This document shows positions 43,938-53,136 of a stretch of 64,000 bases of DNA, piece after piece. The notes beneath the pieces were generated by a model, which had not been told where the DNA came from, ran no database searches, and saw only the letters and a program-made list of their open reading frames with translations. This stretch comes from Pseudoflavonifractor sp. (GTDB lineage Bacteria > Bacteroidota > Bacteroidia > Bacteroidales > Muribaculaceae), in NCBI GenBank assembly GCA_023667145.1, contig JAMPAQ010000001.1, positions 132,791 to 196,790 on the forward strand, in the 5' to 3' direction. Made by a program: the position numbers and the translations under genes. The stretch's first letter is position 1. Each line of letters starts with the position of its first letter.

Positions 43938-44134
43938 TGCAACTTGCTTTTATTGTAAATTTGTCGCAAAGTTAGCTCATTTCCTTGAAATATGAAACAA
44001 TATCCCCCTAAAATCCCCACTTGTTGTGTCAGATATCCTGTCGGTTGTTTCGGCCGTTTGCCCCGAATGAAAAATTGTGTTATATCATATCGTATTTTTT
44101 TGTAATTTTGGCCAATTAAGAAATAGATTGTGAT
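43938..44134. promoter_or_regulatory. Intergenic region with promoter box for the 44135 gene
   Basis: About 200 AT-rich bases. TAATTTTG at 44103-44110 is a perfect TAnnTTTG box, 24 bases before the 44135 start. Nothing else is evident. Confidence 0.5.
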
Positions 44135-44350
44135 ATGTCAGAGGCAGAGATTAACAGCTACAGGCTCACATCAATGGAAGAACCCGGTGATGAGCGCATG
44201 GCTCAGATAATGCGTGAGGTTGCGGATGACGCGCGTGAGAGTTCCCGCCGTATTGCAGTGAGAGTGGCGGCGAGCATTGATATGGCCGCAGATGATGCCC
44301 GTGCCAACGTGAGGAATTTCTTTAATAAACTTCAAGATGGCGGCAAGTGA
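44135..44350 (+). CDS. Small protein upstream of a broken zeta-toxin gene, possible antitoxin
   Basis: A 71-residue charged, mostly helical protein (MSEAEINSYRLTSMEEP...) without membrane or catalytic motifs. Its last codons overlap the start of a truncated P-loop gene (44337), the arrangement of antitoxin-toxin pairs in which a small protein precedes a zeta-like kinase. A role as antitoxin is inferred; the sequence itself resembles no family I can name. Confidence 0.5.
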   Translation: MSEAEINSYRLTSMEEPGDERMAQIMREVADDARESSRRIAVRVAASIDMAADDARANVRNFFNKLQDGGK

Positions 44351-44438
44351 GCATCGTCCTGTGCTGATTGTGATTGCCGGACCCAACGGCTCGGGAAAGA
44401 CATCTGTGACATCCAAGATTCATCTCGGGTCTGCATAA
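44337..44438 (+). pseudogene. Truncated zeta-toxin-like P-loop gene
   Basis: ATG at 44337 opens a 33-codon frame: MAASEHRPVLIVIAGPNGSGKTS and a few more residues, then a stop. LIVIAGPNGSGKTS is the P-loop start of zeta toxin-type AAA kinases, but the rest of the 200-300-residue enzyme is missing; the DUF4836 gene follows directly. It overlaps the preceding small gene by 14 bases. This is a decayed toxin-antitoxin remnant or, less likely, a real small protein. Confidence 0.7.
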
Positions 44439-44470
44439 AATGTGAAATGAATGTTTTTTATATGTGTATT

Positions 44471-45892
44471 ATGAAGCGAATTTATTCGTATATCTGTTCG
44501 GGATGCGTCGTGGCGATCGTGGCGCTCACCGTGATGCTCTCGTTGGTCGGATGCTCGTCTGACTCGTCGTTGCTCTCGACTGTCCCCGCCGACGCCACGG
44601 CTGTGGCGCGTGTTGATGCCGTGAGTCTCCTCAAGGAGGCCGGATGTGCTGTCGACGGCGATAAGGTGACACTGACCCCCGCGCTCGACAGCCTGTTGTC
44701 AGGTAGGGTTGCCGATGGCCTCAAGGCCGTCCTCGGCAGCGGCGCGGTCGACCTGCGCTCCGTCTTGGCTTTCAGCCCGACTGGCGTCGGTATGGTCGTT
44801 GTCGTGCGGCTCACTGACAGCGATGATTTCCGCGATGTAGTTTCCTCTCATGGTGCGGCGTGGAGCGCAGCCGGCGACTTCAGTTTCGCCAATCTGCCTG
44901 ATGGCCTCTCGCTGCTCGTGCGCGATGACATCTGCTGGCTGCTCGACGGTGGCCGCGATGAGTCTTACCTCGACGGCATCCTCTCCAAGGCCGCTGACAA
45001 GTCGATGGCCGATGTCCCGGCAGTGGCCAAGGCCCTCGGCAAGGACAATGCCTTTTGTCTCGCCCTCCCGGCGGGCAAGTTGCTTGCCCCGCTGTATGAC
45101 GCGCCCGAGTATCAGGATTGCTGGCTGACAGCGGCGCTAAAGGCCGATGGCAAGCGGCTTGACGTGGAGGCCGGACTGGTCACTGCCGAGGGCAAGACTC
45201 TCGACTATGCCTCGGGTCTCGACAAGATAGATACGGACTTCCTCGACTTCCTGTCACCACAGGATGTGCTTGTCGCCGCCGTGGGCATTGATGGCGACAC
45301 CAATTGGCCGGCGGTTGTGACCGCGCTGTCGTCGCGCATGTCACGCGGCGATGCCATGACCCTGTCGGTGCTCACTCCCTACCTGTCACGTATCGACGGC
45401 ACTCTCGCCGTCGGAGTCTCCCCGGTCGGATCGACCATCACCCCGGGAAACCTCTCGACCGAGACTCTCGCTATAACAGTCGTGGCCCGCATGAAGCGCG
45501 GCGAGGCATCAAAGACCTGCAAGGAGATTACCGAATTTCTCTCCCGCTCACGTATGCCGATGACCGAGGATGGCGGGATGACCGTCGCCGTCACCCCGAT
45601 GGGCACATTCCGCTATGGCGAGCATGACGGATATATCGTGGTGACCAACCGCGAGCTGCCCGGCAACGGTGCTCGGGGACTCCAGCCGCGTTTCGACGGC
45701 AAGCGTCTCGCCATCTGTGCCGATGTCGCCTATGGAAGCGGGCTGATGACATCGTTCGGACTCCCGTTTGGCCTCACCTCCACGCTCTCATCGACCGACA
45801 AGAGCGCCCGCCTTAGTGTCGAGCTTGCCGGAGTCGGGGGCAACGTCCTTGAGGTGCTGATAGCCGAGGCCGCCAAAAACATGTCGCGATGA
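44471..45892 (+). CDS. DUF4836-family lipoprotein
   Basis: 473 residues from ATG at 44471 (MKRIYSYICSG). It has a lipoprotein signal (VMLSLVGCSSDSS, Cys near 28) followed by the DUF4836 opening VPADATAVARVDAVSLLKEAG and a two-domain beta/alpha body rich in Leu and Asp. DUF4836 proteins are common Bacteroidales lipoproteins of unknown function. The stop overlaps the ATG of the ABC ATPase gene (ATGA at 45889-45892), so they are coupled. Confidence 0.85.
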   Translation: MKRIYSYICSGCVVAIVALTVMLSLVGCSSDSSLLSTVPADATAVARVDAVSLLKEAGCAVDGDKVTLTPALDSLLSGRVADGLKAVLGSGAVDLRSVLAFSPTGVGMVVVVRLTDSDDFRDVVSSHGAAWSAAGDFSFANLPDGLSLLVRDDICWLLDGGRDESYLDGILSKAADKSMADVPAVAKALGKDNAFCLALPAGKLLAPLYDAPEYQDCWLTAALKADGKRLDVEAGLVTAEGKTLDYASGLDKIDTDFLDFLSPQDVLVAAVGIDGDTNWPAVVTALSSRMSRGDAMTLSVLTPYLSRIDGTLAVGVSPVGSTITPGNLSTETLAITVVARMKRGEASKTCKEITEFLSRSRMPMTEDGGMTVAVTPMGTFRYGEHDGYIVVTNRELPGNGARGLQPRFDGKRLAICADVAYGSGLMTSFGLPFGLTSTLSSTDKSARLSVELAGVGGNVLEVLIAEAAKNMSR

Positions 45893-46548
45893 TCTCCTCC
45901 ATCACCTTGCGCCGCGTGTTGCCCTGCGCATTTGCGGGCATGGAGAATGACCCCGCTGTGGCCGCGTCGCAGGTATGGCTCAGCTACCTCACCCTTGAGC
46001 GGGGCGGCCGATACCTCATCGAGGCATCGAGTGGTGCGGGCAAGTCGTCGCTGTGTGCCTTTGTCTACGGTGAACGCCGAGACTACATGGGCGAGATTCT
46101 CTTTGATGGCCGCGACATCCGCGCCCTCTCCATCGACGGATGGTGCCGTGTGCGCCGCGAGGAGATTGCCTTGCTGCCACAGGAGATGCGCCTGTTCCCC
46201 GAACTGACCGCGATGGAGAATATCGCCATCAAGAACCGCCTCACCCGCTTTCGTGACGATGCCGCCATACGCCGTATGCTCGACCGTCTCGGGGTAGGGG
46301 ACAAGGCTGATGCACCCGCCCAGCTCATGTCGGTCGGGCAGCAGCAGCGCGTGGCTCTCGTCAGGGCGCTGTGTCAGCCGTTCTCATTCCTATTGCTTGA
46401 CGAGCCGGTGAGCCATCTCGACGAGGCTAACAATGCCGAGGTGGCCGCGCTTGTCGCCGACGAGGTTGCCTGTCAGGGCGCGGCGGTCATCGCCACTTCG
46501 GTCGGCAACCGCCTCTCCATCTCCGGCCTTACCACCTTGCGGCTCTGA
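45889..46548 (+). CDS. ABC transporter ATP-binding protein
   Basis: A 219-residue ABC ATPase: Walker A ASSGAGKSSL near 50, Q-loop LLPQEMRL near 93, signature MSVGQQQRVALVRAL (variant of LSGGQ) near 145, Walker B FLLLDEPVSHLDE near 165 and H-loop replaced by ATSVG. It pairs with the FtsX-like permease at 46635. MacB/LolD-type systems move lipoproteins, peptides or drugs. The signature MSVGQ instead of LSGGQ and the altered H-loop are worth noting, since ATP hydrolysis could be reduced. Confidence 0.88.
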   Translation: MISSITLRRVLPCAFAGMENDPAVAASQVWLSYLTLERGGRYLIEASSGAGKSSLCAFVYGERRDYMGEILFDGRDIRALSIDGWCRVRREEIALLPQEMRLFPELTAMENIAIKNRLTRFRDDAAIRRMLDRLGVGDKADAPAQLMSVGQQQRVALVRALCQPFSFLLLDEPVSHLDEANNAEVAALVADEVACQGAAVIATSVGNRLSISGLTTLRL

Positions 46549-46634
46549 CCGCGCCACGGCCTGCGGACCTAAGCGTGTCACTAATATAATAATGTGTAAC
46601 TCCCCGCTGTGGGACTCACGTCATAGTCACTGTA

Positions 46635-47903
46635 ATGCACACCCGATTTAACGATGTAGTGTGGCGGCTGCTCCGCCACAACATCAAGCCCGGACAGATT
46701 GCCGGATACGCCCTCGCCAACCTCGTGGGCCTTTCCATTGTCCTGACCGCCCTCCAGTTTTACCGCGATGTCACCCCCTCGCGTGACGATGGCGACAGCT
46801 TCATCTCCCGCGACTATCTCATCCTCTCACGCCGCGTTGAGGGCCTCGGCTCGATGGTCGGCGGCAATGTCGCGTTCTCGCCGGCCGACATCTCCGACCT
46901 TGAGGCCCAGCCGTGGGTGCGCAGGGTAGGGCGGTTCACACCGTCGCGGTTTGATGTCAGCGCCTCCCTTGAGATGGGTGGACGCACCATGTCGACCGCG
47001 CTGTTTTTCGAGTCAATCCCCGGTGATTTCTTTGATGTCACCCCCTCGGGATGGCAATTCGACCCCTCCGGCTCCGATTCTGCCGACCCGGACGGCCTCA
47101 CCAATCCGGCCCTCGCCGGCCCCTCTGGTCGCGACCTCCCCGAGATACCGATAGTCCTCTCAAAGGAGTACCTCACCCTCTACAACTTCGGCTTTGCCGC
47201 CTCGCGTGGTCTTCCGCAGCTGAGTGAGGCCATGATAGGCATGGTGCCGTTGCGCGTGTCGGTCAGCGGCAACGGACGGCAGCAGTATTTCCCCGCCCGC
47301 ATCGTCGGCTTCTCATCGCGGCTCAACACCATTGCCGTCCCCGAGGAGTTCATGCGGTGGGCCAACGACCGCTTTGCCGACACCCCTGCCGCCGACCCCT
47401 CGCGGCTCATCGTCGAGGTCTCCTCGCCCGGCGACCCCGCCATCGCCCGCTATCTTGAGCGCCATGGCTACGAGAGTGCCGGCGACAAGGCCGACAACAG
47501 CCGCCTCACCTACTTCCTACGTGTCGTCACCATGGCTGTTGTCACCGTGGGCGCTGTCATCTCGCTCCTCGCGCTCTTCATTCTGCTGCTCAGCATCTAC
47601 CTGCTGCTGCAAAGGAACCGCGCCAAGATCTGCGATCTCATGCTCCTCGGCTACTCCCCGCGCCAGGTCGCCGGGCGCTACTGCCTCATTGTCGCCGCCG
47701 TCAACCTTGCCGTCCTCGTCGTGTCGGTCGTGCTGCTCCTCTGCGTGCGCCGGCTGTGGGTGTCGCCTCTCGCCTCGCTCGGCATCTCCCCCTCCTCCCC
47801 GTGGCCCGTGGTCGGGATTGGGGCGCTCGTCATCCTCGCTGTCACCGCCGTCAATGTCGCCGCGATAGCCCGCAACGTGCGTGGAGCGTTCGTTAAAAAA
47901 TGA
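46635..47903 (+). CDS. FtsX-like permease, partner of the ABC ATPase
   Basis: A 422-residue MacB/FtsX-type permease: one N-terminal helix (IAGYALANLVGLSIVLTALQF), a large periplasmic domain (about residues 45-265), then three helices near the C-terminus (VVTMAVVTVGAVISLLALFILLL, NLAVLVVSVVLLL and VVGIGALVILAVTAVN). Together with the ATPase it forms an ABC complex that probably extrudes or transfers something across the inner membrane, and the DUF4836 lipoprotein before it could be a periplasmic partner. About 90 bases separate it from the ATPase gene. Confidence 0.85.
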   Translation: MHTRFNDVVWRLLRHNIKPGQIAGYALANLVGLSIVLTALQFYRDVTPSRDDGDSFISRDYLILSRRVEGLGSMVGGNVAFSPADISDLEAQPWVRRVGRFTPSRFDVSASLEMGGRTMSTALFFESIPGDFFDVTPSGWQFDPSGSDSADPDGLTNPALAGPSGRDLPEIPIVLSKEYLTLYNFGFAASRGLPQLSEAMIGMVPLRVSVSGNGRQQYFPARIVGFSSRLNTIAVPEEFMRWANDRFADTPAADPSRLIVEVSSPGDPAIARYLERHGYESAGDKADNSRLTYFLRVVTMAVVTVGAVISLLALFILLLSIYLLLQRNRAKICDLMLLGYSPRQVAGRYCLIVAAVNLAVLVVSVVLLLCVRRLWVSPLASLGISPSSPWPVVGIGALVILAVTAVNVAAIARNVRGAFVKK

Positions 47904-48247
47904 TACTAAGGCAAATTAACATACGTTAAAGCCCGCTTGGCATCTATGTTTTACAGCATATAGATGTTGCCAATTGGAAAATTATAGCTTAATTTGCCCC
48001 TTGGTAGGAAGAAAATTCTGCCAACTTACATGTGAATCGACAATACCTGCAACGTAAACCGCTGTTTAACAGACACTGACACATTCCTTAAGCTGCAACT
48101 GCGGGATGAAAGCCGCCCCCGCACCGATTTTGTGTCTCCCCGCGTCGAGGGATATTTACGCGAGTCATCTTGTGAGTCACATTTATGTAAAAATTAGAGA
48201 CTATTATAATTAATTGTAAAACCCAAGTAAAACTAAAAGATTCCTGC
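47904..48247. other. Leader region upstream of susC-like gene
   Basis: About 340 AT-rich bases, no gene. A small hairpin (CATCTAT / ATAGATG, 47941-47966) may end the FtsX-like transcript. The SusC promoter is not obvious; no TAnnTTTG match is convincing. Confidence 0.45.
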
Positions 48248-51200
48248 ATGAAGAACATTTGTTTTCAAATGAATCGGAAAGCGTGGCTTGCCATCGTGAT
48301 GGTGCTATGTCTTTCATTGCCGGCTCTGGCGCAGAAGATCACGGTATCCGGTACTGTGGTTGATGCCACCGGCGAGCCTCTCATCGGAGCCAGCGTCCTC
48401 GAACAGGGCACGGCTGTCGGCACTGCGACCGACATCGACGGTAACTACACGATATCCGTCAGTCCGAAATCTTCTCTCGTGGTGAGCTATGTGGGCTACA
48501 ACACTCAGACGATCCCCGTCAATGGCCGCACCACTATCGACGTGACTCTCACCGAGAACACCGTCGTCCTTAACGAGGTCGTTGCCATCGGTTACGGTGT
48601 CGTTAAGAAATCCGATGCAACCGGTTCGGTGGCTATGGTTAAGCCCGACGATATCGAGGCCGGTATGGCTACCTCGGCCCAGGACCTCCTCGTGGGCGCC
48701 TCGCCCGGTGTGGTTGTAACAACCAACGGTGGTGACCCTACAGGTAACGCCAATATCCGCATCCGTGGTGGCTCGTCTCTTTCGGCCAACAACAACCCCC
48801 TTATCGTCATCGACGGTGTGCCCATGAACGATATGTCATCGGCAGGTGGTACCAACGCCCTCTCGATGGTCAATCCCCAGAACATCGAGTCAATGACCAT
48901 CCTCAAGGACGCTTCCGCAACCGCCATCTACGGTAGCCGTGCGTCTAACGGTGTGATCATCATCACCACCAAGAAGGGTAAGAGCGGTAAGCCGCAGGTA
49001 AACTTTGCCGCCAACTTCCACGTAAACAACGCCCGCAACCAGCTCAACATGATGAAGGCCCCCGAATACCGCGCCATCATCGAGAAGTATGGTAGCGACG
49101 GTGCCAAGGCAATGCTTGCCGAGGAGAATGCCGATACCGACTGGCAGAAGGTCGTTACCCGCACCTCTTTCTCGCAGGACTACAGCCTCAGCGTCGGCGG
49201 TAGCCTCGGCAATGTCCCCTACCGCGTCAACGCTTCGTGGACCGACAATCAGGGTATCCTTGAGGCTTCTTCGATGCAGCGTACCACTGTCGGTATCAAC
49301 CTCTCGCCCAAGTTCTTCAACGGTCAGCTCTCTATCAACGCCAATGTCAACGGTTCATACGTGCGCACCCGCACTGCCAACACCGGCGCTATCGGCACCG
49401 CTGTAGGCATGTCTCCCACATATCCCGTCCACAAGGACTATGCTACCATCGGCAACGGTGGCCGCACGATGTTCAACGGCTACTACAACATCATGACCTC
49501 TACCGGTAAGCCCGAGGTTCAGGCTTCTCAGAACCCCCTCCAGATGCTCCTCGACGAGAACAACATCGGCAAGGTACTCTCATCTACCGGTAACATCCAG
49601 ATTGATTATGCACTCTATTGGGTTCCCGAACTCCACTTCAACCTCAACCTCGGTTATCAGGTGTCAAAGAACAACACCAACAACGAGATTGCCCAGAACT
49701 CAATCATGGCTTGGACAGGCAACTACAACGACGGTGCAGGTACTCTCTACAAGTGGTATGAGCTCCAGCGCAACACCCTCCTCGATTTCTACATCAACTA
49801 CCGCAAGGACTTCAAGGCCATCAAGTCTAACCTCGATGTAATGGCCGGTTACTCTTGGCAGCACTTTGACTACCACGGCAACTCATACACCCACATCAAC
49901 ACTATGGGTTACTACAATGACTTTGCCCAGATCTACTCAAACGGTGTCTACAACCTCAGCTACGATCCTGCTACTGCCGCTCACATCGGCAAGCCCTATA
50001 ACAATGCTCCCGTTGAGCGTTGGGGCAACCCCTTGCAGCTCGTGTCGTTCTTCGGTCGTTTGAACTACACCTTTGACGATACCTACCTGTTGACATTCAC
50101 CCTCCGCGACGACGGTACCTCGCGCTTCAGCAAGGACAACCGCTGGGGTCTCTTCCCCTCTCTCGCCCTCGGTTGGAAGATCATCAACATGCCCTTCATG
50201 GAGAAGGCTCACGATTGGATGAACGACTTCAAGCTCCGCCTCGGCTGGGGTAAGACCGGTCAGCAGGATGTCGGCGGCGAGTTCCCCTACATGCCTCTCT
50301 ACACCGAGTCTTACAAGGGTGGCTTCCAGTACCTCGACCCCAACGGTTCAGGCGAGTGGATCAACCCCCTCTTCCCCGCAAGCTACAACCCCGACCTCAA
50401 GTGGGAGACTACAACTACTTGGAACGTCGGTCTTGACCTCGCATTCCTCAACAACCGCATCACCGTGGCCCTCGACTGGTACAAGCGTATCACCGACGAC
50501 CTCCTCGCCTACGTGCCCGTTGCGTTTGTCAACACTGAGAACATGATGAACCGCAACATCGGTTCGATGGAGAACAACGGTTTTGAGGTCACCATCGGTG
50601 CCAAGCCCATCGTTACCTCCGACTTCACTTGGAATACCAGCGTCAACTTCTCTTACAACGACAGCAAGATCACCAAGCTCACCGGTGCCGAGTCTCAGCT
50701 CAAGGCCACCGACGGTGGTGCTCCCTTCGGTACAGGTCAGACCATCTGCTGGAACTTCGAGAACGAGGCTCCCGGTACATTCCTTGTATACGAGCAGGTT
50801 TATGCCGACAACGGCGACCCCATCCCCGGCATGTATGTTGATCAGAACGGCGACGGTCTCATCAACGAGAGCGATATGATCAAGTATCACTCACGCGACC
50901 CCAAGTTCACCGCTACCTGGAACAACTCGTTCAACTACAAGAACTGGGACTTCAGCATCTCGTTCCGTGGCAACTTTGGCAACTACGTTTACAACGGTCC
51001 CAAGTACAACAACTCGCGCATCGACAACGTGGCAGCCGCACAGTACATGCTCGCCAACCTCCTCTCTGACACTTACCTGTTTGAGAAGACTGATACCCGT
51101 CTCGGTTTCTCGAGCTACTTCGTCGAGAACGCCAGCTTCGTCCGTTGCGACAACATCACCATCGGTTACACATGGCCCGACCTGCTGAAAAACAACCTCA

Positions 51201-51343
51201 GCATCCGTCTCTTCGGTGCAGTTCAGAACCCCTTCGTGTTCACCAAGTACTCAGGTCTCGACCCCGAGGTGTTCAGCGGTGTTGACAACAACGTTTACCC
51301 GCGTCCTATCACGGCCACTATCGGTCTTGTCGCCACTTTCTAA
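48248..51343 (+). CDS. SusC/RagA-type TonB-dependent outer-membrane transporter
   Basis: A 1031-residue TonB-linked beta-barrel. After the signal peptide (AWLAIVMVLCLSLPALAQ) there is a carboxypeptidase-like regulatory domain (ITVSGTVVDATGEPLIGASVLE), the SusC plug with NEVVAIGYGVVKKSDATGSV and RIRGGSSLSANNNPLIVIDGVPM, and a 22-stranded barrel ending TATIGLVATF with the terminal Phe. It imports oligosaccharides or peptides with SusD. No STN domain. Codon use is strongly biased to C-ending codons, suggesting high expression. Followed by SusD after 31 bases. Confidence 0.96.
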   Translation: MKNICFQMNRKAWLAIVMVLCLSLPALAQKITVSGTVVDATGEPLIGASVLEQGTAVGTATDIDGNYTISVSPKSSLVVSYVGYNTQTIPVNGRTTIDVTLTENTVVLNEVVAIGYGVVKKSDATGSVAMVKPDDIEAGMATSAQDLLVGASPGVVVTTNGGDPTGNANIRIRGGSSLSANNNPLIVIDGVPMNDMSSAGGTNALSMVNPQNIESMTILKDASATAIYGSRASNGVIIITTKKGKSGKPQVNFAANFHVNNARNQLNMMKAPEYRAIIEKYGSDGAKAMLAEENADTDWQKVVTRTSFSQDYSLSVGGSLGNVPYRVNASWTDNQGILEASSMQRTTVGINLSPKFFNGQLSINANVNGSYVRTRTANTGAIGTAVGMSPTYPVHKDYATIGNGGRTMFNGYYNIMTSTGKPEVQASQNPLQMLLDENNIGKVLSSTGNIQIDYALYWVPELHFNLNLGYQVSKNNTNNEIAQNSIMAWTGNYNDGAGTLYKWYELQRNTLLDFYINYRKDFKAIKSNLDVMAGYSWQHFDYHGNSYTHINTMGYYNDFAQIYSNGVYNLSYDPATAAHIGKPYNNAPVERWGNPLQLVSFFGRLNYTFDDTYLLTFTLRDDGTSRFSKDNRWGLFPSLALGWKIINMPFMEKAHDWMNDFKLRLGWGKTGQQDVGGEFPYMPLYTESYKGGFQYLDPNGSGEWINPLFPASYNPDLKWETTTTWNVGLDLAFLNNRITVALDWYKRITDDLLAYVPVAFVNTENMMNRNIGSMENNGFEVTIGAKPIVTSDFTWNTSVNFSYNDSKITKLTGAESQLKATDGGAPFGTGQTICWNFENEAPGTFLVYEQVYADNGDPIPGMYVDQNGDGLINESDMIKYHSRDPKFTATWNNSFNYKNWDFSISFRGNFGNYVYNGPKYNNSRIDNVAAAQYMLANLLSDTYLFEKTDTRLGFSSYFVENASFVRCDNITIGYTWPDLLKNNLSIRLFGAVQNPFVFTKYSGLDPEVFSGVDNNVYPRPITATIGLVATF

Positions 51344-51374
51344 TCTTACATAATAAAAGGTATAGAATTTAAGT

Positions 51375-53105
51375 ATGAAAACTCTCAATAAAATATTTCT
51401 TTCGCTGGGTATTGCCACTGCGGCCCTGGGATTCTCATCGTGTGTCGATGACCTTGACCAGACCCCGACCAACCCCAGCGCCATCGGCGACGTGAGCAAC
51501 CGCATTGACGGTGTGTTTGCCGACCTCTTCTTCAACTTCTCCACCTATGGAGCCAACGGCGACTCTCCCGTGCACGACTTCGACGGCGGTATGGCTTCGT
51601 TCCAACGTGCCATCTTCATCGCCGAGGAAATGCCCACCGACGAGGCTTGCTGGCTTTGGGACCCGGGCGACTACGGTAACCTCAACTACGGTATCGTTAC
51701 CCCCGACTTGAACTGTCTCTTCGGTTTCTACAGCCGTCTGCAGATCAACATCACCCTCTGCAACGACTTCATCCGCTCGGTCAACGACGGTGCCTTTGCT
51801 GACGCTGACGCAGCCAAGACTGCCAACTATGTCAACCAGGCCAAGACCCTCCGTGCCCTCTGCTACTTCTACATGTGCTCGTTCTATCCCAACGTGCCCT
51901 ACTCTGACGAGGCCACTATGATTGGCTCGCTCCCCGTGCAGCGTCCCCGCGCCGAGGTGTTTGAGCTGATGACCTCCGAGCTTGAGCAGATCGTGGCATC
52001 CTATGCCGCCGGCAGCAAGCCTGTCTATGGCTATGTTGGCCGTGACGCCGCCCAGGCACTCCTCGCCAAGTACTACCTCAACGCCGAGGCTTTCACAGGC
52101 ACCGCCCGTTGGGACAAGGCTTACACCAACGCCAAGGCTGTCATCGACAACCTCGCTACCGCCGGTTTCCAGAACAGCAACGGCAAGCTGACAGGTCTCG
52201 CCAAGACCTACAAGGGTCTCTTTGCCGCCAACAACAAGCAGTATGTGCTTGGTAATGCCGGCAGCAATGTAAACGAAATCATCTGGACTCTCGCTCAGGA
52301 CGCTACCAACCTGCTCTCTTACTCGGGTGCTACGTTCCTCATCAACGGTTGGGTCGGCACCAACGGTGTCTCCGTGACTGAGGATGGCGCTACTCCCAAC
52401 TATATCGCTCCCAACGGCGTGGGCTATACATTCGATCCCAAGGCCAACGGTTGCATCGCCTCTGCGTGGTACAACGCCGGTGACGGTTGGAAGTGTATGG
52501 TTGCCCGCAAGTCGTTTGTACGTAAGTTTGACTGGGACGACGCCGAGATGGGTACTTCCAGGGATGAGCGTGTTGCCATGTGGGGTACCTCCGCACAGCA
52601 GTTCACCTCCGACAACATCTCGCTCGTCGGTGACGACTGGGGCAAGAACGGTTATGTCGCTGTCAAGTTCTCCAACTGGAACTTTGACGAGGACGGTAAC
52701 CTTGAGGCTACCCAGCCCGACGGTACCGTCAAGCAGTACGGTGGCGACTATCCCGTCATCCGTCTCGCCGAGATGTACCTCACCGCTGCCGAGGCTATCA
52801 TGAACGGTGGCGGCGGCTCACAGGCCGAGGCCCTCGAGTATGTCAACAACCTCCGCGAGCGTGCCGGCATCGCCGCTCTCAACGCCGTTACCCTCCAGGA
52901 CGTGCGCGACGAGCGTTGCCGCGAGCTCTATCAGGAGAACTCCCGCCGCACCGACCTCATCCGCTACAACCAGTGGAGCACCGGTTACAACTGGGAATGG
53001 AAGGGTGGCTCGATGTCGGGCGCAAACCTCCCCGCCTACACCCGCAACTATCCTCTCCCCTCGCGCGTGATGGGCTCAGGACTTGTTCAGACACCCGGTT
53101 ATTAA
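51375..53105 (+). CDS. SusD/RagB-type surface lipoprotein
   Basis: A 576-residue SusD homologue. The lipobox is FSSCVDD (Cys near 23), and the fold is the TPR-like helical SusD type (YVNQAKTLRALCYFYMCSFYPNVP near 155, YPVIRLAEMYLTAAEAIMNGG near 460, ERAGIAALNAVTLQDVRDERCRELYQENSRR-type end). It covers the SusC barrel and captures glycan or peptide ligands at the surface. Spacing of 31 bases to SusC indicates one operon. Confidence 0.96.
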   Translation: MKTLNKIFLSLGIATAALGFSSCVDDLDQTPTNPSAIGDVSNRIDGVFADLFFNFSTYGANGDSPVHDFDGGMASFQRAIFIAEEMPTDEACWLWDPGDYGNLNYGIVTPDLNCLFGFYSRLQINITLCNDFIRSVNDGAFADADAAKTANYVNQAKTLRALCYFYMCSFYPNVPYSDEATMIGSLPVQRPRAEVFELMTSELEQIVASYAAGSKPVYGYVGRDAAQALLAKYYLNAEAFTGTARWDKAYTNAKAVIDNLATAGFQNSNGKLTGLAKTYKGLFAANNKQYVLGNAGSNVNEIIWTLAQDATNLLSYSGATFLINGWVGTNGVSVTEDGATPNYIAPNGVGYTFDPKANGCIASAWYNAGDGWKCMVARKSFVRKFDWDDAEMGTSRDERVAMWGTSAQQFTSDNISLVGDDWGKNGYVAVKFSNWNFDEDGNLEATQPDGTVKQYGGDYPVIRLAEMYLTAAEAIMNGGGGSQAEALEYVNNLRERAGIAALNAVTLQDVRDERCRELYQENSRRTDLIRYNQWSTGYNWEWKGGSMSGANLPAYTRNYPLPSRVMGSGLVQTPGY

Positions 53106-53136
53106 TGTGTAACATTATCAATCAAGCATAGAAACA

